Of a stretch of DNA of 64,000 nt, positions 1 to 6,667 are shown one piece after another. Under the pieces are notes generated by a model. It was not told the DNA's origin. It did not search any database and saw only the letters and a program-made list of their open reading frames with translations. Made by a program: the position numbers and the translations under genes. The first letter of the stretch is position 1. Each line of letters begins with the position of its first letter. The stretch comes from JBPCMN01 sp013695115 (GTDB lineage Bacteria > Actinomycetota > Acidimicrobiia > IMCC26256 > JACDBD01), in NCBI GenBank assembly GCA_051002235.1, contig JBPCMN010000021.1, forward strand, positions 1 through 64,000, given 5' to 3'.

Positions 1-795
1 GTCGAGGCCGAAGCGCAGGCGCAGGATCTCGCGCTCCCGCTCGTCGAGCGGTGCGAGCAGCCTGGTGATCTCCTCGGGCAGCAGCGTGGTGGCGGCCAGC
101 TCGAAGGGCGACTCGGCCGAGCGGTCCTCGACCACGTCACCCAGCTCGGCGTCGCCGTCCTCCCGCAGCGGCTCGGAGAGCGACAGGGGTTCGAGGGCGA
201 ACCGCAGCGCCTCGGTGACCTTGTCCTCGGGCATCTCGACCTCGATCGAGAGCTCGTGCTGGGTGGGCGGCCGCCCGAACTTGAGCTCGAGGCGCGACCG
301 GGCCTTCTGCAGGCGGGCCAGGGTGTCGCCGGCGTGGACCGGCAGACGGATCGTGCGGCCGGTGTTGGCGATGCCGCGGGTGATGGCCTGGCGGATCCAC
401 CAGGTGGCGTAGGTCGAGAACTTGAAGCCCTTGCGCCAGTCGAACTTCTCGACCGCGTGCATCAGGCCGAGGTTGCCCTCCTGGATCAGGTCGAGGAGGG
501 GCAGGCCCGACGCCTGGTACTTCTTGGCGATCGAGACCACCAGGCGCAGGTTCGACTGGACGAACGTGCGCTGGGCGTCGTCGCCCTGGCGGGCGCCCCG
601 GCGCAGCTCCCGCTTCTTGGCCGCGGCGAGGTCCTTGCCGCCGGCCAGGAGCTCCTCGCGGGAGGCGTTGCCGCCCTCGATCTCCTGGGCGAGGCGGACC
701 TCGTCGTCCTTGGTGAGCAGGGGGTACTGCCCGATATCGGTGAGGTAGAGCCGGACGAGATCTTCCTCGTCCCGCTCGACACGCTCTTTCGCCAC
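1..795 (-). CDS. RNA polymerase sigma-70 family factor (group 1/2), 3' end outside window
   Basis: Translating the minus strand from GTG 795 gives a sigma factor that is open to the window edge (265 codons seen). It begins MAKERVERDEEDLVRLYL, a region 1.2-like segment (LYLTDIGQYPLLT) followed by region 2 with NLRLVVSIAKKY, LDLIQEGNLGLMHAVEKFD and the region 2.4 signature FKFSTYATWWIRQAI. Region 3 follows (RLPVH, then a stretch of EVEMPEDKVTEAL type) and the start of region 4 (LDERERE) lies at the edge. It directs core RNA polymerase to promoters. There is no long acidic N-terminus, so it resembles SigB/HrdB-like short factors more than a full RpoD. The C-terminal helix-turn-helix is not visible, so promoter class cannot be judged. 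Confidence 0.93.
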   Translation of the reverse strand, partial: MAKERVERDEEDLVRLYLTDIGQYPLLTKDDEVRLAQEIEGGNASREELLAGGKDLAAAKKRELRRGARQGDDAQRTFVQSNLRLVVSIAKKYQASGLPLLDLIQEGNLGLMHAVEKFDWRKGFKFSTYATWWIRQAITRGIANTGRTIRLPVHAGDTLARLQKARSRLELKFGRPPTQHELSIEVEMPEDKVTEALRFALEPLSLSEPLREDGDAELGDVVEDRSAESPFELAATTLLPEEITRLLAPLDEREREILRLRFGLD

Positions 796-886
796 GTGAA
801 CCCTTCTGGGTGTCTTTTCGGGGGGTCTGTTCCTGCCAACGGACGGGCCCGGGCGCGTGTTCCCAAGCGCCAAAAAGGGCTTCGTC

Positions 887-914
887 TATCTAGCTACGAT
901 ACCGGCTCCGTCAA
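887..914 (-). promoter_or_regulatory. Candidate promoter of the sigma-factor gene
   Basis: Reading the minus strand, TTGACG (909-914) and TAGATA (887-892) are separated by 16 bp, close to a housekeeping -35/-10 pair, about 90 bp upstream of the GTG at 795. No other good pair is seen in this 160-bp divergent spacer. Predicted from sequence only. Confidence 0.5.
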
Positions 915-924
915 GGAGGGCTTT

Positions 925-959
925 CATCGAGCCCGGACGGGCCCCGGGAGGGCTCGATG
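925..959 (+). promoter_or_regulatory. Inverted repeat enclosing the RBS and start codon of the ABM-domain gene
   Basis: CATCGAGCCC (925-934) is the exact reverse complement of GGGCTCGATG (950-959). The right arm contains the ATG at 957-959, and the likely Shine-Dalgarno GGGAGG (about 946-951) lies at the inner edge of the stem. An mRNA starting upstream could fold so that initiation is hidden; a protein-bound dyad between divergent genes is the alternative. Confidence 0.45.
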
Positions 960-1280
960 GCCTCGGATGAGGTGGAGCTGGCGGTCGTCGTCGGGGCCTT
1001 CGACGCCCGCACCGGGCGGGAGGCCGAGCTGGCGGCGACCCTCGCCAAATACGTCGTCATGACCCGGGGCCGCCCCGACTGCCGCAACGTCGATCTCGTG
1101 GCGTCCGTCCTGCACGCGGGCCGGCTGGTGGTGATCGAGAAGTGGGGCTCGGCCGACGCCGCCCGGGCCCACCTCGACGCCGACGAGACGGTGGAGATGG
1201 CCAGAGAGGCGACCGACCTCCTCGCCCGCCCCCCCGACCTCGACCTGCTGGAGGCGGTCAGCGCCCACGACCTGGAGTAG
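957..1280 (+). CDS. Antibiotic biosynthesis monooxygenase (ABM)-domain protein
   Basis: A 107-aa single-domain alpha/beta-barrel protein. The pattern AVVVGAFDARTGREAELAAT near the N-terminus, the central NVDLVASVLHAGRLVVIEKW and SADAARAHLDAD fit the ferredoxin-like ABM fold (EKW followed by a helix with a His). Members range from quinone monooxygenases to haem-degrading proteins and many have no known substrate; nothing here fixes one. ATG 957 is preceded by GGGAGG. It is divergent from the sigma factor and convergent with the following gene. The start codon lies inside an inverted repeat, so translation may be controlled. Confidence 0.75.
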   Translation: MASDEVELAVVVGAFDARTGREAELAATLAKYVVMTRGRPDCRNVDLVASVLHAGRLVVIEKWGSADAARAHLDADETVEMAREATDLLARPPDLDLLEAVSAHDLE

Positions 1281-1291
1281 CGGGCTGAGCG

Positions 1292-1915
1292 TCAGCCGCT
1301 CGCGGCCTTGAGCGTCTCCCGGCGGATCGACCCCTTCTTCTTGAGCGCGGGACGCGGGTCGGAAGCGGCGCACTCGGCGCAGATCGCCTCGATGTCGGAC
1401 CACGCGAGCGCGTCGGCCGACCACAGCCGCTCGAAGGCGGCGTCGGCGACGTCGGTGAAGCCGTTGTAGAGACGGAAGTGGTAGAGCCGGCGGACCCGGC
1501 GGGCGTGCTCGCCCAAGCGAGCGACGCGACCCTCGGCCCATACCTCCCACGCGTGACGATGGGCGTCGCTGAGCTGCTCGTCGACGGGTGCGTCCGCGAA
1601 GCCGGGACCGAGGCGGTCGGCGGCTCGCAGGAGTCCAATCGCGAGCTCGGTGCGGGCGACGGGCTCGTCGAAGTGTGTGCGATACCGGCCGTCCTCGAAG
1701 TTCGCGCCCGAGAACCACAGCGCGGCCCGCCCGTCGACGACATCGGCGGTGGCGCCGGTGAGCGGCAGCGGGAGCTCCTCGTCGATCTCGACCGTGATGT
1801 CGACATCATCGGGGAAGCCGGTCTTTGCCGCGAGCTCCTCGGTGAGCCCGGCGATCGCGCCGGCGTCGTAGTCGACCAGCGTGAAGGTCTCCGGCGTGAC
1901 CTGCACCCGCGCCAT
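1292..1915 (-). CDS. Conserved hypothetical protein, 207 aa
   Basis: I do not recognise the family. The protein starts MARVQVTPETFTLVDYD, has an acidic N-terminal half with alternating hydrophobic residues (VDITVEIDEELPLPLTG, ALWFSGANFED) suggesting beta structure, then a helical half with LAIGLLRAADRLG and a Trp/Arg-rich segment (HAWEVWAEGRVARLGEHARR). A pair of Cys occurs late (AICAEC, about residues 185-188), which could bind metal, and the end is Lys/Arg-rich. No signal peptide or membrane segment. Codon usage matches neighbours. It lies downstream of the ferritin-like pair, separated only by a palindromic repeat that runs right up to its ATG. Confidence 0.8.
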   Translation of the reverse strand: MARVQVTPETFTLVDYDAGAIAGLTEELAAKTGFPDDVDITVEIDEELPLPLTGATADVVDGRAALWFSGANFEDGRYRTHFDEPVARTELAIGLLRAADRLGPGFADAPVDEQLSDAHRHAWEVWAEGRVARLGEHARRVRRLYHFRLYNGFTDVADAAFERLWSADALAWSDIEAICAECAASDPRPALKKKGSIRRETLKAASG

Positions 1916-1988
1916 CTTTACGGTCGCCCTCGCCTCGCCGGCCGGGATACCCGGCCGGCGCCCTTCGGGCCGCTCGGGCTCGGCACGA
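1916..1988 (-). repeat. Intergenic palindromic repeat, copy A
   Basis: The whole 73-bp spacer between the ferritin-like gene and the 207-aa gene. Read on the minus strand it contains CGAGCGGCCCGAAGGGC, then a perfect hairpin GCCGGCCGGG-TAT-CCCGGCCGGC, then GAGGCGAGGGCGACCGTAAAG directly before the ATG. Closely matched by copy B at 59880-60046, where the stem bases differ but still pair. Related spacers lie at 18704-18779, 29187-29271 and 37505-37605. Confidence 0.7.
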
Positions 1989-2819
1989 TCAGTCGCCGCC
2001 GCTGGCGACGCCGTGGAGGGCGTCCGCGGCGGCGCGGGCCTCCTCTTGCGCCTCGGTCGCGACCTCGGAGAGGTCGTCGATCTCCTCGGTCGAGAAGCCC
2101 GCCATCTCGCGGAACTTGCGGGCGAGCTGGATCGGGTTCTCGTCGGTCTCGCCCCGGAACCCGCCCAGGCTGAAGAGCTTGTCGACGGTGCGCTGGAACT
2201 CGAGCGCCCGCTCGCGCCGCTCGGGGTCGTTCTCGGTGAGGCGGCGCAGCCAGTCGGAGCCCATCTTCACGTGGGTCACCTCGTCGGCGAGCATCCAGTC
2301 CTCGCACGCGGCCAGCACCGGGTCGCCCGAGACGTCACCGAACTCCTTCATCGTGTTGAACACGTCGATGGCGAGGCCCTCGAGCGCACGGTTCACACCG
2401 GTGAGGCGCAGCAGCGCGTCGGGCGCGCAGGCGGCCTCGTAGAGGAAGGTGGCCTCGGTGAACTCGCCGATCTCCGAGCCCATGTGCTCGGAGAGCTTCA
2501 CCGAGATCTCGCAGTGGCGGGACTCGTCCCAGCACTGGCGGGCCATGTCCAGCTTGAGCTGGAACGGGATCTCGTCGTCGTCGAAGTCGAAGGTGGTGCG
2601 GCCGGCGCCCTCGAGCGCCTGGATCTCACCCACGAAGATGCCGTGCATGAGCTGACGGGCGCGGTCGGCCGCGGCCGGGCGGGCGGGCTCGAGCCGGGCC
2701 GAGCCGGTGTTGCGCTCGGCCACCCTGGCCTGGCGGGGGTCGCTGATCGCGTCCTCGATGCGGGCCCGGACGAACCGGGAGTCCCGGGCGAGCTCCTCGA
2801 CCGGCAGGATCTTCTTCAT
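1989..2819 (-). CDS. Ferritin-like (DUF455-type) di-iron protein
   Basis: A 276-aa all-helical protein. Metal-ligand patterns of the ferritin-like superfamily are visible: GEIQALEGAGR, DMARQCWDESRHCEI (ExxH), NRALEGLAIDVFNTM and MLADEVTHVKMG (ExxH), spaced as in a four-helix di-iron bundle. The chemistry (oxidase, hydroxylase or storage) cannot be told from sequence. ATG 2819 was chosen because its ATGA overlaps the stop of the upstream gene, which is also ferritin-like, so the two are probably translationally coupled and may form a heteromer. The C-terminal 45 residues are acidic and alanine-rich. Confidence 0.75.
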   Translation of the reverse strand: MKKILPVEELARDSRFVRARIEDAISDPRQARVAERNTGSARLEPARPAAADRARQLMHGIFVGEIQALEGAGRTTFDFDDDEIPFQLKLDMARQCWDESRHCEISVKLSEHMGSEIGEFTEATFLYEAACAPDALLRLTGVNRALEGLAIDVFNTMKEFGDVSGDPVLAACEDWMLADEVTHVKMGSDWLRRLTENDPERRERALEFQRTVDKLFSLGGFRGETDENPIQLARKFREMAGFSTEEIDDLSEVATEAQEEARAAADALHGVASGGD

Positions 2820-3490
2820 CCGACGCTCACTCCTTCGGCAGGCTCGTCGGCCTGCCCTTCTGGATTCCCCAGCGTACCGGGGCCGGTGATGCCTCCGGCG
2901 CTGCGGATCAGGTCTTCCAGCGCCTGCTGGCGCCGGGAGGCCCGCTCCACTTCTTCGGGTGTCTGGATCAGGGACTGGAGGAGCATCTCGCCCTCCCGCC
3001 AGTCCTCCATCTCGTCCTGGAGGATGAAGCCCAGCGAGCGGATCGTGGGGGCGTCGGTGATCCGGCTGGTCGCGTTCATGTGGAAGGTGTACGCGGCGAT
3101 CTTGCGGGGGATCAACACGCGGTAGACGCCCACGAGCTTCTCGATGGTCAGCTCGGGCGCCTCGGGGTCGCGCACCGCGTCCACGAACTTCACCATCTCC
3201 TCGTTGGGGGGCTCGGTGAGGCGCTCGGTGTTCATCTCCCGCAACTCGGGGAGGCGCTTGTTCCAGAGCTCGGCGTGCCAGGCGTGGTGGTAGCACTGGC
3301 GTCCGAGCACGAACTTCACGTCGAGCTCGGGGACCGTCGCCACCCAGCCACCCAGCGCCTCGAACAGGCGCATCTCGATCCACTTGTAGTTGCCGACACG
3401 GCGGGCCGACTCGACCACGCCGAACAGCCCCGGCAGCTCACGGCGGTCCCAGGGGGCGAAGGCGGGGCGGGGGGCGCCCGGTGCGGTCAC
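2816..3490 (-). CDS. Ferritin-like partner protein
   Basis: A 224-aa helical protein with ferritin-like ligand patterns: YKWIEMRLFEALGGWV near the N-terminus, CYHHAWHAELWNKRLPEL, and GFILQDEMEDWREGEMLL late. GTG 3490 was preferred over TTG 3526 because GGGAGA lies about 10 bp upstream and the TTG sits inside a perfect dyad. The tail after residue 185 is low-complexity (Gly, Pro, Glu). Its stop overlaps the start of the second ferritin-like gene by 4 bp, indicating one operon. Probable role: di-iron or iron-handling complex with the neighbour; the substrate is unknown. Confidence 0.7.
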   Translation of the reverse strand: MTAPGAPRPAFAPWDRRELPGLFGVVESARRVGNYKWIEMRLFEALGGWVATVPELDVKFVLGRQCYHHAWHAELWNKRLPELREMNTERLTEPPNEEMVKFVDAVRDPEAPELTIEKLVGVYRVLIPRKIAAYTFHMNATSRITDAPTIRSLGFILQDEMEDWREGEMLLQSLIQTPEEVERASRRQQALEDLIRSAGGITGPGTLGNPEGQADEPAEGVSVG

Positions 3491-3508
3491 GGGCGAGATT
3501 CTCCCGTC

Positions 3509-3528
3509 ACTTGACCGAGCGGTCAAGT
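3509..3528. promoter_or_regulatory. 20-bp perfect dyad, probable operator of the ferritin-like operon
   Basis: ACTTGACCG and CGGTCAAGT are exact reverse complements (9-bp arms) around a central AG. The centre lies about 28 bp upstream of GTG 3490. Size and symmetry are typical of TetR-family dimer sites. No TetR gene is adjacent, so the regulator would act from elsewhere. Confidence 0.6.
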
Positions 3529-3541
3529 AAGGAGGCGGCGG

Positions 3542-4054
3542 TCACTCCAGGCGGTCGACGGCCCTGGCGGCGAGATTCTCGGCTGCCTCCCGGAGACGCG
3601 CTTCGTCGGTCTCGCCGTCGAGGGCTCCGGTCACGGTGAGCGTGAGCTGTCCCGCGTCGGTGCAGGCGACGATGTTGCCGAACCCGCCCTGAATGTCGAG
3701 GTACGACCAGTAGGTCGGGACGTCGAATCCGTCGACCTTCTCGTTCGCCGGGTCCACGGCGAGCGCGTCGACACACAGTTGCTCGTCGGGACCGACGAGC
3801 AACGACACGCTGACGCTCGTCCCGTCGGTCACGCTCGCCCAGTCACAGAGCCGCACGCCGACCTCGTCCGAGCCCTCGGCGACCGGGTTCCCGACTGCGG
3901 CCGTGACTTCCCCGCGGGTGAGCAGCTCGCAGACCCGGACGTCGCCACCAGGGCCGCGGCCCGCCTTCGACACACCATCGTCGCCGTCGGAACAGGCCGG
4001 GAGCGTCAACGCCAGCGCGCCGGCGGTCAGCACCATCGGTCGTATGCCTCTCAT
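3542..4054 (-). CDS. Secreted lipoprotein, DUF3558-like
   Basis: A 170-aa protein with a classical lipoprotein signal: basic start (MRGIRPM), hydrophobic stretch VLTAGALALTL and lipobox LPAC with Cys21 as the lipidated residue, followed by an acidic Gly-rich linker. The mature part has the layout of DUF3558 lipoproteins: VCELLTRGEVTAAVG, LCDWAS and a final helix, with further Cys at 42, 70, 94 and 131 that could form two disulfides. Located on the outer face of the membrane; function unknown. ATG 4054 overlaps the stop of the upstream EamA transporter gene by 4 bp, so the two are co-transcribed. Confidence 0.7.
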   Translation of the reverse strand: MRGIRPMVLTAGALALTLPACSDGDDGVSKAGRGPGGDVRVCELLTRGEVTAAVGNPVAEGSDEVGVRLCDWASVTDGTSVSVSLLVGPDEQLCVDALAVDPANEKVDGFDVPTYWSYLDIQGGFGNIVACTDAGQLTLTVTGALDGETDEARLREAAENLAARAVDRLE

Positions 4055-4929
4055 CCGATCGCTCCGTTGTCGACTCGCGCGTCGGGCGCCAGTTCGGCGA
4101 TCGCGATCCCGACCAGGATGATCGCCGCGCCGGTCAGCCTCACCGCGCCGAGGCGCTCGCCGGCGAAATAGCCCACGATCCCGGCGAAGACCGGCTCCGT
4201 CAGAAGAATGAGCGCGGCCCGGCTGGGGCTGATCCGCCGCTGCCCGTAGAGCTGGAGTGAGAGTGCGACCGAAGAGCAGGCGACACCGGTGAACGCGGCG
4301 GCGAAGAGCGCGATCCCGGTCAGCTCCCCCAGCCCGGTCGCGGCCGTGACTGGCACCGAGGCGCCCGCGAGCACGGCCATCTGCACGGTCACGAACGGGA
4401 TCGTGTGCAACCGGTTCGCGTACCCGCCCTGGTACACGATCCAGATCGCGAACGCGACCGCGCACGCGAGCGTGAGCAGCTCACCCCGGCCGAACGTCAG
4501 CTCGGCCCCGGTCAGGAGGAACAGTCCGCCGGTGGCAACGACGATCCCGAGGCAGACGCCGAGCGGCGGCAGGCGGCGGCGCACGATCGCCTCGATGACC
4601 GGCGTGAAGATCGCGTACAGACCGGTGATGAACGCCGACGTCGACGACTCGGTGTACTGGAGGCCGATGGTCTGGGTGATGTACCCGGCGAACAGCAGCA
4701 GACCGGCGATGGTGCCGGCGTGCCAGAGCAGTCCCGGCGGCTCCCGGTTGCGCCGGGCGATTCGCCATGCGAATGGCGCGAGGACTGCCGCACCGATGAC
4801 GAACCGGATAGTGATGTACCCGGCCGGGGTGACGTCTTCGATCGCGTCCTGCACGAGGACGAACGTCACGCCGAAGAAGAACGCCGCGAGCACCAACGCG
4901 CCCTCGGCGACGAACCGACGGTCGCGCAA
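4051..4929 (-). CDS. EamA/DMT-family transporter
   Basis: A 292-aa membrane protein with about ten hydrophobic helices in two homologous halves. The first EamA unit starts at VLAAFFFGVTFVLVQDAIEDVTPAGYITIRFVIGA and the second at LACAVAFAIWIVYQGGYANR. The characteristic late motif SRAALILLTEPVFAGIVGYFAGERLG is present. Family members export amino acids, metabolites or drugs by proton antiport; the substrate here is not identifiable. It starts 6 bp downstream of nadE and overlaps the lipoprotein gene, so it may be transcribed with both. The start at 4929 gives the expected cytoplasmic N-terminus. Confidence 0.85.
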   Translation of the reverse strand: MRDRRFVAEGALVLAAFFFGVTFVLVQDAIEDVTPAGYITIRFVIGAAVLAPFAWRIARRNREPPGLLWHAGTIAGLLLFAGYITQTIGLQYTESSTSAFITGLYAIFTPVIEAIVRRRLPPLGVCLGIVVATGGLFLLTGAELTFGRGELLTLACAVAFAIWIVYQGGYANRLHTIPFVTVQMAVLAGASVPVTAATGLGELTGIALFAAAFTGVACSSVALSLQLYGQRRISPSRAALILLTEPVFAGIVGYFAGERLGAVRLTGAAIILVGIAIAELAPDARVDNGAIG

Positions 4930-4935
4930 CTGTCG

Positions 4936-6645
4936 TTAGCCGGGCCAGCGGTTCGTGATGGGCAGCCGGCGGTCCTTGCCGAATGCCTTGGGCGACACCC
5001 GCACGCCCGGGGGCGCCTGGCGGCGCTTGTACTCGCTCCGGTCGACGAGCCGGGCGACCCGGCGGACCTGCTCGGCGTCGAAGCCGGCGTCCTCGAGTTC
5101 GGTGACCGACTGGTCGTCCTCGACGTAGCCCTCGACGATGGGGTCGAGCTCGGCGTAATCGGGCAGCGAGTCGGAGTCCTTCTGATCGGGGCGGAGCTCG
5201 GCGCTGGGCGGCTTCTCGAGCACCGACTCCGGGATGAGGGCCCGCCCGGCGCGCTCGTTACGGTCGCGGGCGAGGGCATATACGAGCATCTTCGGTACGT
5301 CCTTGATGACGGCGAAGCCGCCGGCCATGTCGCCGTAGAGCGTGGAGTAGCCGGTGGCGAGCTCGCTCTTGTTGCCGGTGGTGAGCACGAGCGCACCGAA
5401 CTTGTTGGACAACGCCATGAGGATGGTGCCCCGCACGCGGGCCTGGACGTTCTCCTCGGCCAGACCGGGCGCGGTCCCCTCGAACGAGTCGGCCAGCAGG
5501 TCGAGGAAAGCGGAGTGGGCGGCCTCGATCGGGATGATCACGGTGCGGATGCCGAGATTGGCGGCGAGCGCCTCGGCGTCGGCGAGGCTGCCCGGGCTCG
5601 AGAACCGCGACGGCATGAGCACGCCCAGCACGCGCTCGGGACCGAGCGCGTCGACGGCGATCGTCGCGACCAGCGACGAGTCGATGCCGCCCGAGAGGCC
5701 GATCACGACGTCGGTGAAGCCGTTCTTCATGACGTAGTCACGGGTGCCGAGCACGAGGGCCTCGTAGACCTCTCGCACCGGCGGCAGCGCCGGCTCGATC
5801 CGGGGCCCCATGGCCCGCTCGCGCAGCTGGGCGTCGCTCACCCGAACCTCGGGCAACGACCCCGCGCTCACCCGGCCGCGCGGGTCGAGCAGGCGGCGCC
5901 GGAACGCGGGCCGCACGTCGACGTCGACGATCAGCAGGTCCTCCGCGAACTGCTTGGCCCGGGCGACCAGCCGGCCTCTCTCGTCGAACAGCATCGACGC
6001 GCCGTCGAAGACGAGCTCGTCCTGCCCACCGACGAGGTTCACGTACAGCAAGGGAACGCCGGCGTCGGCGGCTCGGGTCGCGAGCATGGTCTCCCGTTCG
6101 CGCAGCCGCCCGGCGTAGTACGGCGACGCGTTGATGTTGACGACGAGCTCGGCACCGGCGTTGGACTGGGTGACGATCGGCCCGTTGGGGCTCCACGCGT
6201 CCTCGCACACGGTCACCGCGACCCGCACCCCGCCCACGACGAGCAGGGGGCCGTCGACGGTGGAGGGCTCGAAGTAGCGCTCCTCGTCGAACACCGCGTA
6301 GTTGGGCAGCAGGTGCTTGTGGTACACGCCTGCCACCTTTCCGCCCGCGCACACCGCGGCGGCGTTGTAGAGGTCGCGCTCGGCGTGGGGGAAGCCGATC
6401 ACGGCCGCGGCCCGGCCGGTGCGGGCCGCCACCTTCTCCAGGGTCTCCTGCGCCGCCTCCACGAACGCCGGCCGCAGCAGCAGGTCCTCGGGCGGGTACC
6501 CGGTGATCGCGAGCTCGGGGAAGGCGACGAGATCGGCGCCGGCATCCTCGGCCTGCTCGTAGGCGTCGAGGATGCGGGTGGCGTTGCCCTCGAAGTCACC
6601 GACGACGAGGTTCAGCTGAGCGGCGGCGACGCGCAGCGGAGGCAT
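4936..6645 (-). CDS. nadE: Glutamine-dependent NAD+ synthetase
   Basis: A 569-aa two-domain enzyme that converts nicotinate adenine dinucleotide, glutamine and ATP to NAD+ (last step of NAD synthesis). The N-terminal nitrilase-like amidase shows the catalytic triad: Glu44 (AFPELAITGY), Lys110 (VYHKHLLPNY) and Cys147 (VAVTVCEDAW). The C-terminal synthetase has the P-loop LSGGIDSSL (318-325) and TTGNKSELATGYSTLYGDMAGGF. ATG 6645 matches the family N-terminus (MPPLRVAAAQLN); an in-frame GTG at 6666 would leave almost no spacer. Only 22 bp separate this ATG from the divergent glnE start, so promoters must overlap or lie within the opposite gene. Confidence 0.95.
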   Translation of the reverse strand: MPPLRVAAAQLNLVVGDFEGNATRILDAYEQAEDAGADLVAFPELAITGYPPEDLLLRPAFVEAAQETLEKVAARTGRAAAVIGFPHAERDLYNAAAVCAGGKVAGVYHKHLLPNYAVFDEERYFEPSTVDGPLLVVGGVRVAVTVCEDAWSPNGPIVTQSNAGAELVVNINASPYYAGRLRERETMLATRAADAGVPLLYVNLVGGQDELVFDGASMLFDERGRLVARAKQFAEDLLIVDVDVRPAFRRRLLDPRGRVSAGSLPEVRVSDAQLRERAMGPRIEPALPPVREVYEALVLGTRDYVMKNGFTDVVIGLSGGIDSSLVATIAVDALGPERVLGVLMPSRFSSPGSLADAEALAANLGIRTVIIPIEAAHSAFLDLLADSFEGTAPGLAEENVQARVRGTILMALSNKFGALVLTTGNKSELATGYSTLYGDMAGGFAVIKDVPKMLVYALARDRNERAGRALIPESVLEKPPSAELRPDQKDSDSLPDYAELDPIVEGYVEDDQSVTELEDAGFDAEQVRRVARLVDRSEYKRRQAPPGVRVSPKAFGKDRRLPITNRWPG

Positions 6646-6667
6646 ACCCCAAGGATACGGTGCCACC

